From Paucibacter aquatile (GTDB lineage Bacteria > Pseudomonadota > Gammaproteobacteria > Burkholderiales > Burkholderiaceae_C): 64,000 bases of DNA. The stretch covers positions 2,046,001-2,110,000 of the forward strand of contig NZ_POSP01000003.1 in assembly GCF_002885975.1 (NCBI RefSeq). Direction: 5' to 3'. Below are positions 58,827 to 64,000 of this stretch, in pieces. The notes beneath the pieces were generated by a model. That model saw nothing but the letters and a program-made list of their open reading frames with translations. It ran no database searches and had not been told where the DNA came from. The position numbers and the translations under genes were made by a program. Each line of letters opens with the position of its first letter. Position 1 is the first letter of the stretch.

Positions 58827-60004
58827 CACATGGTCTCTGCGAAGAGTTCACGACCGATCAGCATGCGGCGGATTTCCGAGGTGCCGGCGCCGATCTCATA
58901 CAGCTTGGCATCGCGCCAGAGGCGACCCAGCGGGTACTCGTTGATGTAGCCATTGCCGCCGAAGATCTGCACGCCTTCACCGGCCATCCAGGTGGCTTTT
59001 TCGGCGGTCCACAGAATCACCGATGCGCAGTCCTTGCGGACCTGGCGCACATGCTCGGCGCCCAGCAGGTCGAGGTTCTTGGCCACGGTGTAGGCGAAGG
59101 AGCGACCGGCTTGCAGCACGGTGTACATGTCCGCGACCTTGCCCTGGATCAGCTGGAATTCGCCAATGCTTTGGCCGAACTGCTTGCGGTCGTGGATGTA
59201 GGGGATCACGTTGTCCATCACGCTTTGCATGATGCCCAGCGGGCCGCCGGTCAGCACGGCGCGCTCGTAGTCCAGGCCCGACATCAGCACCTTGGCGCCA
59301 CCGTTGACGGCGCCCAGCACGTTCTCGGCTGGCACTTCCACGTTCTGGAACACCAGCTCGCCGGTGTGGCTGCCGCGCATGCCCAGCTTGTCGAGTTTTT
59401 GCGCGATGCTGAAACCGGGCATGCCTTTTTCGATCAGGAAGGCAGTGACGCCGCGCGCGCCCAGCTCGGGCTCGCTCTTGGCGTAGACGACCAGGGTGTC
59501 GGCATCGGGGCCGTTGGTGATCCACATCTTGCTGCCGTTGAGCAGGTAGTAGCCGCCCTTGTCTTCGGCCTTGAGCTTCATGCTCAGCACGTCGGAGCCG
59601 GCACCGGGCTCGCTCATGGCGAGTGCCCCCACGTGCTCACCCGTGATCAGCTTGGGCAGGTACTTGGCTTTTTGCGCTTCGTTGCCGTTGCGCTTGATCT
59701 GGTTCACGCACAGATTGCTGTGCGCGCCGTAGGAGAGGCCCACCGAGGCGCTGGCGCGGCTGATTTCTTCCATGGCGATCATGTGGGCCAGATAGCCCAT
59801 GTTCGCGCCGCCGTACTCTTCGCCGACGGTGATGCCCAGCACGCCCAGATCACCCATCTTGCGCCACAGGTCCATGGGGAACTGGTCGCTGTGATCGATC
59901 TCGGCGGCACGCGGCGCGATCTCGGCCTGCGCAAAGTCACGCACGGCGTCACGCAGCGCGTCGATGTCTTCACCAAGTTGGAAATTCAGGCCGGGCAAAT
60001 TCAT
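58826..60004 (-). CDS. ivd: Isovaleryl-CoA dehydrogenase
   Basis: A 392-residue FAD enzyme that converts isovaleryl-CoA to 3-methylcrotonyl-CoA in leucine breakdown. Catalytic Glu247 lies in SGLDYERAVL, at the position specific to isovaleryl-CoA (not short- or medium-chain) dehydrogenases. YGAHSNLCVNQ and GNGYINEYPLGRLWRD are also characteristic. Other leucine-degradation (liu) genes are not in the window. A palindrome of the LiuR type lies about 145 bp upstream. Confidence 0.95.
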   Translation of the reverse strand: MNLPGLNFQLGEDIDALRDAVRDFAQAEIAPRAAEIDHSDQFPMDLWRKMGDLGVLGITVGEEYGGANMGYLAHMIAMEEISRASASVGLSYGAHSNLCVNQIKRNGNEAQKAKYLPKLITGEHVGALAMSEPGAGSDVLSMKLKAEDKGGYYLLNGSKMWITNGPDADTLVVYAKSEPELGARGVTAFLIEKGMPGFSIAQKLDKLGMRGSHTGELVFQNVEVPAENVLGAVNGGAKVLMSGLDYERAVLTGGPLGIMQSVMDNVIPYIHDRKQFGQSIGEFQLIQGKVADMYTVLQAGRSFAYTVAKNLDLLGAEHVRQVRKDCASVILWTAEKATWMAGEGVQIFGGNGYINEYPLGRLWRDAKLYEIGAGTSEIRRMLIGRELFAETM

Positions 60005-60146
60005 GGGTGTCTCCAGGATCTCTCGATGGGGTCAGAGTCATTTTTGCTTGGCCCAGCCGGCGCTTGAGAGCGCCTGACCGGACGGCAGCCGGCCATGGTA
60101 AGCCGGGCCCCGAACCGGCACCAGCGCCAGCTCGGACATCGCTTGA

Positions 60147-60169
60147 TTGACGTTTACGTAAACGTTAAC
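60147..60169. promoter_or_regulatory. Palindrome resembling a LiuR binding site
   Basis: ACGTTTACGTAAACGT (60150-60165) is a perfect 16-bp palindrome preceded by TTG and followed by TAAC. It lies between the isovaleryl-CoA dehydrogenase start and the end of the LysR gene. It resembles the sites attributed to LiuR-type MerR regulators of leucine catabolism. Confidence 0.7.
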
Positions 60170-60181
60170 CGCATGCAGATT

Positions 60182-61087
60182 CTAGTCGCCGGAAGGCTTG
60201 GCCGGTGCACGGCTGGGCAGCAGTTTTTGCACCAGGGGGTGGCTGACCTTTTTGTCGGCGGCGATGGCGAAAAACTGCTCCTCCACCCCCTCGCAAGGGC
60301 CAACGCGGCGCAGCTCGTAGCGGGCGGTCAGCTTCTCGTGCATCAGCTCGGCGGCCGGGAACACGCCCAGACCACCGGCGCCAAAGGTGGCCAGCAAGGC
60401 GCTGTCTTCAAACTCCCCGGCGATGCGCGGGCGCAGGCCGTGGCGTTCAAACCATTGGTCGATGCGCGGCCGCACCGCCGCATGGTGAATCGGCAGCAGC
60501 ACCGGCACCTGCGACAGCGAGGCCGGAAAGTTGGCCGCCGCCTGCTCGAACCAGACCTCGGGCGCATACCAGGCCAGGGGCGAGGCGCCGAGTGAATGGC
60601 TGTAGACCTTGAGGCTGGGGTTGGGCGGCGCGGGCCGATCGGCCAGCACCACATCGAGGCGGTGCAGGGCCAGATCGCTGAGCAGGCCCTCGAACTGATC
60701 CTCGTGGCAGTAGAGGCGCAGATTGGGCGCGCTGGTCACCGGCATCAAAAGCCGGCGCACGGCCAGCTTGGGCAGACCGTCCGAAATGCCCACGGCCAGC
60801 CGGAGCACCGGCGCGCTGGCGGCATCGCGCACCACGTCTTCCAGCTGCTCCCCGAGCTGAAAGATGGCATCGGCCTGGCGCAGTGCCGCCTGACCGGCTT
60901 CGGTCAGCGCCACGCCGCGGCCGGCCGGTTTGAGCAAGGCGTGGCCGAGGCTGCGCTCCAACTCACGCACCTGGCTGCTGACCGTTTGCACGGCCATGCC
61001 CAGGCGCTCGGCGCCGCGCGACATGCCGCCCTCCTTGGCCACCACCCAGAAGTAGTACAGATGCTTGTAGCTGAAACCAAGACTCAT
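60182..61087 (-). CDS. NhaR-like LysR-family regulator
   Basis: A 301-residue LysR protein. The winged helix starts YKHLYYFWVVAKEGGMSRGAE, the opening seen in NhaR, and is followed by the VSSQVRELERSLG recognition helix. The effector domain covers about 90-290. NhaR-type proteins activate sodium- and stress-responsive genes. The gene lies divergently from the HPF-like gene, with a shared 127-bp region that holds the first of two near-identical promoter-like elements, suggesting it controls both itself and its neighbours (inference). Confidence 0.88.
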   Translation of the reverse strand: MSLGFSYKHLYYFWVVAKEGGMSRGAERLGMAVQTVSSQVRELERSLGHALLKPAGRGVALTEAGQAALRQADAIFQLGEQLEDVVRDAASAPVLRLAVGISDGLPKLAVRRLLMPVTSAPNLRLYCHEDQFEGLLSDLALHRLDVVLADRPAPPNPSLKVYSHSLGASPLAWYAPEVWFEQAAANFPASLSQVPVLLPIHHAAVRPRIDQWFERHGLRPRIAGEFEDSALLATFGAGGLGVFPAAELMHEKLTARYELRRVGPCEGVEEQFFAIAADKKVSHPLVQKLLPSRAPAKPSGD

Positions 61088-61120
61088 GGGCGCGCTCCGA
61101 CAGGCATGCGATCACTTCTG

Positions 61121-61177
61121 TTTTTTGTGAACAACTCTGCCGCATTGTCTGCTTTTTAAGAAAACACGCGAGCCCTA
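61121..61177 (+). promoter_or_regulatory. Shared promoter-like element, copy 1 (before HPF-like gene)
   Basis: T-run, TGAACAA (61128), 17 nt, CTTTTTAA (61152), 14 nt, CCTAG. The same blocks at identical spacings occur in front of the Bax-inhibitor gene (copy 2). This copy also lies upstream of the divergent NhaR-like gene. The layout suits a LysR-type activator site plus -35/-10, but the regulator is not proven. Confidence 0.7.
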
Positions 61178-61214
61178 GTCTGCGAGCTCCTTGTCCCCAA
61201 ACCGGAGGTCTGCC

Positions 61215-61565
61215 ATGCAAGTGAACTTTGAATCCCGAGATCCCGAGGGCGCGCAACTGCGCGAACTGGTCATTGAGCGCCTGCGTTTCGCCTTGCGCCG
61301 GGTGGATCTGCATCCGGCCAGCGCGCACATCCGCCTGAGCGACACCAACGGCCCGCGCGGCGGCGTTGACAAACACTGCACCCTGTCCTTGAACGCGCAG
61401 GGCGCCGGGCATCTGGTGATCCACGCCAGCGCCAGCTCCTGGCGGGCCAGCTTCGAGCTGGCGCTGGCCAGGCTGGCCCGCAACCTGGTGCGCGCCTGGC
61501 AGCGCCAGCGCAGCCACCCGCGCAGCAGCGGCAAGCGCCACATGCCCGCACCGTCGGCGGATTGA
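61215..61565 (+). CDS. HPF/RaiA-like ribosome-associated protein
   Basis: A 116-residue protein with an HPF-like fold: VNFESRDPEGAQLRELVIER, a strand/helix start, then AHIRLSDTNGPRGGVDKHCTL. The tail is Arg/Ser-rich. Hibernation-promoting factors bind the decoding centre and silence ribosomes in stress. It is shorter than standard long HPF and slightly divergent. GGAGG lies five bases before the ATG. First gene of a stress-type group. Confidence 0.8.
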   Translation: MQVNFESRDPEGAQLRELVIERLRFALRRVDLHPASAHIRLSDTNGPRGGVDKHCTLSLNAQGAGHLVIHASASSWRASFELALARLARNLVRAWQRQRSHPRSSGKRHMPAPSAD

Positions 61566-61651
61566 ACGCGCCCCGGGCCATGGCCTGCCGCCCGTCGAAG
61601 CCTCACGCTCTCCCAGCCCCTCACACACAAGCCTCTCAAGGAGCCCTCACC

Positions 61652-62074
61652 ATGCGCAGCTACCCCCGCAACAGCCCCGAAGCAGCCGCCCGCATCCTGT
61701 CGCTGGCGGCCTTGTCAGACGGCCACCTCTCACGCGTCGAGATCGACACCATCGCCGGCATCGGCGCTTGCGAGCAGCTCGGGTTGAGCCGGGAGCGCTT
61801 GGAGGAGGTGCTGCACGGCTTCTGCGAAGACCTCCTGGAGGCGGAGCGCATGAGCTGGGCCGAAGTCTGCCGGCTCGATGCCAAGACCCTTGAGCAACTG
61901 ATGGCGGAGGTCGACGACCCCGCACTGCGACGCAAGCTGCTCGATCTGTGCGTGGCCGTGGTCGAGGCCGATCAGCTGATCGCCGACGGCGAGGCCCTGG
62001 TGCTGCTGGCGGCGGCGGAACACTGGGGCCTGCATGAGCACCCCTTGCCGCTCGAGCGCGAGGCCGCGCACTGA
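61652..62074 (+). CDS. TerB-like protein
   Basis: A 140-residue all-helical protein. ILSLAALSDGHLSRVEIDTIAG and LLDLCVAVVEADQLIADGEALVL repeat the acidic helix-loop pattern of TerB/TerB-like domains, which bind metal and appear in tellurite-resistance and envelope-stress settings. AAGGAG precedes the ATG. Same strand and short gaps to HPF-like and Bax-inhibitor genes. Confidence 0.82.
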   Translation: MRSYPRNSPEAAARILSLAALSDGHLSRVEIDTIAGIGACEQLGLSRERLEEVLHGFCEDLLEAERMSWAEVCRLDAKTLEQLMAEVDDPALRRKLLDLCVAVVEADQLIADGEALVLLAAAEHWGLHEHPLPLEREAAH

Positions 62075-62124
62075 CGCTACCGAACCCAGGTTCAAGCTCG
62101 GCCCACAGCTCACGTTTACTTCGT

Positions 62125-62181
62125 TTTTTTCTGAACAATCCTATTGAATCCTCTTCTTTTTAAAGATGGATTCTTTGCCTA
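62125..62181 (+). promoter_or_regulatory. Shared promoter-like element, copy 2 (before Bax-inhibitor gene)
   Basis: T-run, TGAACAA (62132), 17 nt, CTTTTTAA (62156), 14 nt, CCTAAG. Spacing is identical to copy 1, and the following GCTCCT is also shared. It starts an additional transcript within the group. No such copy was found before the SbtA-type gene. Confidence 0.7.
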
Positions 62182-62225
62182 AGCTCAGGGCTCCTACACC
62201 ACTGCCTGTCTTCAGGAGGTACGCC

Positions 62226-62942
62226 ATGGAAACCACCCACACCCCCTCGTCCACCGCCCCGCGCGAGCTGCCCCTCGTGGCGCAGGGCGCCGGCGCTGCC
62301 GACGCGCGCGGTCTGGAGGCCGCGCGCACCAAGGTGCTGCGCAACACCTACGCTTTGCTGGCGATGACGCTGCTGTTCAGCGCCGGCGTGGCGGCCACCA
62401 GCGCCAGCCTGCAGCTACCCGGCCCGGGCCTGCTGCTCAGCCTGGGCCTGAGCTTCGGCCTGCTGTTTGCGGTGCACAAGCTGCAGAACAGCGCCTGGGC
62501 GCTGCTGGCGGTGTTCGCCTTGACCGGCTTCCTCGGCTACTCGCTCGGCCCGGTGCTGAACCGCACCCTGGCGCTGGAGGGCGGCGGGCAGATCGTCGCC
62601 CTGGCCCTGGCCAGCACCGGCGCCAGCTTTCTGGCCGTCTCGGCCTGGGTGCTGGGCAGCAAGCGCGACCTGTCCTTCATGGGCGGCTTTTTGATGGCCG
62701 GCATGGTCGTGGCCTTGCTGGCCGGCCTGGCGGCCGTGTTCTTCGAGCTGCCGGCGCTGAGCCTGGCCGTGTCAGGCATGGTCGCACTGCTGTCCATCGG
62801 CCTGCTGATGTTCGAGACCAGCCGCATCGTCAACGGCGGCGAGACCAATTACGTGCTGGCCACGGTCAGCCTCTTCGTCTCGCTGTTCAACCTCTTCAGC
62901 GCGCTGCTGAGCCTGTTCGGCTTCGGCAGCTCGCAAGAGTGA
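62226..62942 (+). CDS. Bax-inhibitor-1/YccA-family membrane protein
   Basis: A 238-residue protein with seven hydrophobic segments. LRNTYALLAMTLLFSAGVA at the first span and MGGFLMAGMVVALLAG in the middle are typical of YccA/BI-1 (TMBIM). In bacteria these bind FtsH or act as leaky channels. The ATG has AGGAGG upstream. It carries its own promoter-like element. Confidence 0.92.
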   Translation: METTHTPSSTAPRELPLVAQGAGAADARGLEAARTKVLRNTYALLAMTLLFSAGVAATSASLQLPGPGLLLSLGLSFGLLFAVHKLQNSAWALLAVFALTGFLGYSLGPVLNRTLALEGGGQIVALALASTGASFLAVSAWVLGSKRDLSFMGGFLMAGMVVALLAGLAAVFFELPALSLAVSGMVALLSIGLLMFETSRIVNGGETNYVLATVSLFVSLFNLFSALLSLFGFGSSQE

Positions 62943-63015
62943 GGCCCAACGCGCCAGCAGCCAAGCGCAGCCGCTCCGCCCCTTTCACCTTGATTTGTAC
63001 TGAGAGACCCAAGAC

Positions 63016-63171
63016 ATGACTGAGATCGCCATCAGCATCGCCCTGCTGGCCAGCGCCGTGCTCTACGCCGCCGCCCACGAGTACTTCGCGGACAACAGGC
63101 GCGATGCCAAGCTGCTGGCCGGCTTGGGTGGCGGCGGCGCGCTGGCCGGCCTGAGTCTGGCCTTGCTGTGA
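63016..63171 (+). CDS. 51-residue single-span or two-segment membrane protein
   Basis: The frame encodes MTEIAISIALLASAVLYAAA, then HEYFADNRRDAK, then a Gly/Leu-rich hydrophobic segment ending LSLALL. It lies 73 bp after the Bax-inhibitor gene, and its stop codon overlaps the GTG start of the ExoD-like gene by four bases (GTGA), so coupling is likely. No obvious family; small size and position suggest a stress-related accessory protein. Confidence 0.7.
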   Translation: MTEIAISIALLASAVLYAAAHEYFADNRRDAKLLAGLGGGGALAGLSLALL

Positions 63172-63818
63172 GCGCACCGCCCTGGCGCACGGCGATGCGC
63201 CTGCGGCGTGCCGCAGCCCGGGTGCCCAGCGCGGGCTTGTCCCTGCAGGAGCTGGCAGCCCTGCAGGGCTCTGCCGCTCAAGGGTCCCTGCTCTTGCTGC
63301 TGGCCGCGCCCTGTTTGTTGCCGGTTCCCGGCGTGGGCACGGTGCTGGGCCTGGGCTTGCTGACCCTGGCCACCCTGCTATGGCGCGGCGAGTCGGCCTC
63401 GCTGACCCTGCCGGCACGCGTGGCTGCTCTCAATTTGCCGCAGCGCTGGGCCGCCCGCGTGCTGCAACTGCTGTCGCGCTGCCATGGCGCCGCCCAAGGC
63501 TTGCTGCGCGAACGCCTGTCTCGGCTCACCCCCGCCTGCCATGAGCCGGCGCCCCGATGGCTGGCTGCCAAGGTCGGCCTGATGGCGCTGCTGATCGTTT
63601 TGCCCATTCCTTTCGGCAATGTGCTGCCGGCCCTGGCCTTGATGCTGGCGGGCCTGGCCCTGGCCGCACGCGACGGTCTGGTGCTGTTGCTCGCGCTGTT
63701 GATGGCCGGGCTGGCCACCGCCTTCGGCCTGGCCGTGACAGTGATGGGGTGGATCTGGGGCAGCCAGGCCTTGGGCTGGGTCTGGCAATACCTGCCGGGC
63801 CCCTGGTTCGGCGGGTGA
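63168..63818 (+). CDS. ExoD-like membrane protein
   Basis: A 216-residue protein resembling ExoD, a membrane protein linked to exopolysaccharide synthesis. Hydrophobic spans include SLLLLLAAPCLLPVPGVGTV, KVGLMALLIVLPIPFGNVLP and a Gly-rich C-terminal pair. Starts at the GTG at 63168, overlapping the small membrane protein. Function not specifically known. Confidence 0.85.
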   Translation: MSAPPWRTAMRLRRAAARVPSAGLSLQELAALQGSAAQGSLLLLLAAPCLLPVPGVGTVLGLGLLTLATLLWRGESASLTLPARVAALNLPQRWAARVLQLLSRCHGAAQGLLRERLSRLTPACHEPAPRWLAAKVGLMALLIVLPIPFGNVLPALALMLAGLALAARDGLVLLLALLMAGLATAFGLAVTVMGWIWGSQALGWVWQYLPGPWFGG

Positions 63819-63872
63819 TCCGAGTTCCCCCCTGTTTTTCAAAGCAACAACAGCAAAGAGTAGCCCCCACGC

Positions 63873-64000
63873 ATGCAGAGCTTCCTCGACCCCGCCATCC
63901 TGTTTTTCGTCTTCGGGCTGTTCGCCGGCGCGATCAAGTCCAACCTCGAAATCCCGCCGCAGATCTCGCGTTTTCTGTCGCTCTATCTGCTGATGGCCCT
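63873..64000 (+). CDS. SbtA-type sodium-dependent bicarbonate transporter (partial)
   Basis: Only the first 42 codons are present: MQSFLDPAILFFVFGLFAG then IKSNLEIPPQISRFLSLYLL. This is the conserved N terminus of SbtA/DUF897 transporters. Read off by the window end. The carbonic anhydrase gene lies 6.6 kb to the left, hinting at a wider bicarbonate theme; the link is inferred. Confidence 0.85.
   Translation, partial: MQSFLDPAILFFVFGLFAGAIKSNLEIPPQISRFLSLYLLMA

Overview
The window is about 64 kb of high-GC DNA. Gene content points to a betaproteobacterium of the order Burkholderiales, probably near Roseateles, Mitsuaria or Rubrivivax (inference). The pointers are a PEP-CTERM protein, a beta-class carbonic anhydrase next to AceK, isovaleryl-CoA dehydrogenase, an NsrR/flavohemoglobin pair and a partner-switching module. 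Genes are dense on both strands. No rRNA, tRNA or CRISPR array was recognised. A stretch at about 34.5-37.4 kb is visibly less GC-rich and looks acquired.

Region 1 (1-10.5 kb): after a partial isomerase, two divergent gene groups surround an ECF sigma factor. The leftward group encodes the sigma factor, a single-span anti-sigma-like protein and a secreted TPR-CHAT protease-like protein. The rightward group encodes two lipoproteins, an exported caspase-domain protein and a small secreted protein. Two clan-CD protease folds in one envelope locus make this the best candidate here for an undescribed system. Region 2 (10.5-22.2 kb): paralogous DUF11-type lipoproteins (one frameshifted), an S41 protease, a GNAT-aminotransferase fusion, an acyl-CoA dehydrogenase, a PEP-CTERM protein, an SDR, a LysR regulator and a CPBP membrane protease preceded by an octamer repeat.

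Region 3 (22.2-34.5 kb): a 1264-residue BTAD/AAA/TPR regulator, then a six-gene rightward run: outer-membrane porin-like protein, small PstS-like protein, HAMP-PP2C-HATPase partner-switching protein, STAS antagonist, Na/Pi symporter and an NCS2 permease with an unusual C-terminal extension. Region 4 (34.5-39.9 kb): accessory DNA with a 6-bp tandem repeat, a membrane protein, a small unknown protein, a nucleotidyltransferase, a DUF4062 protein, an XRE/MmyB-type regulator, several copies of a REP-like motif and a 5' remnant of a REP-associated transposase.

Region 5 (39.9-64 kb): uridine kinase, two orphan solute-binding proteins, a GMC oxidoreductase with its c-type cytochrome partner, the NsrR-hmp nitric-oxide module with a clear palindromic operator, a secreted M9 collagenase with PKD domains, thiolase, AceK, and a tightly overlapping run of isovaleryl-CoA dehydrogenase, PLP dehydratase, GNAT and carbonic anhydrase. 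Last comes an NhaR-like LysR gene divergent from a stress-type group (HPF-like, TerB-like, Bax-inhibitor-1 family, a 51-residue membrane protein, ExoD) and the start of an SbtA-type bicarbonate transporter. Two near-identical promoter-like elements in front of the HPF-like and Bax-inhibitor genes suggest one shared regulator.
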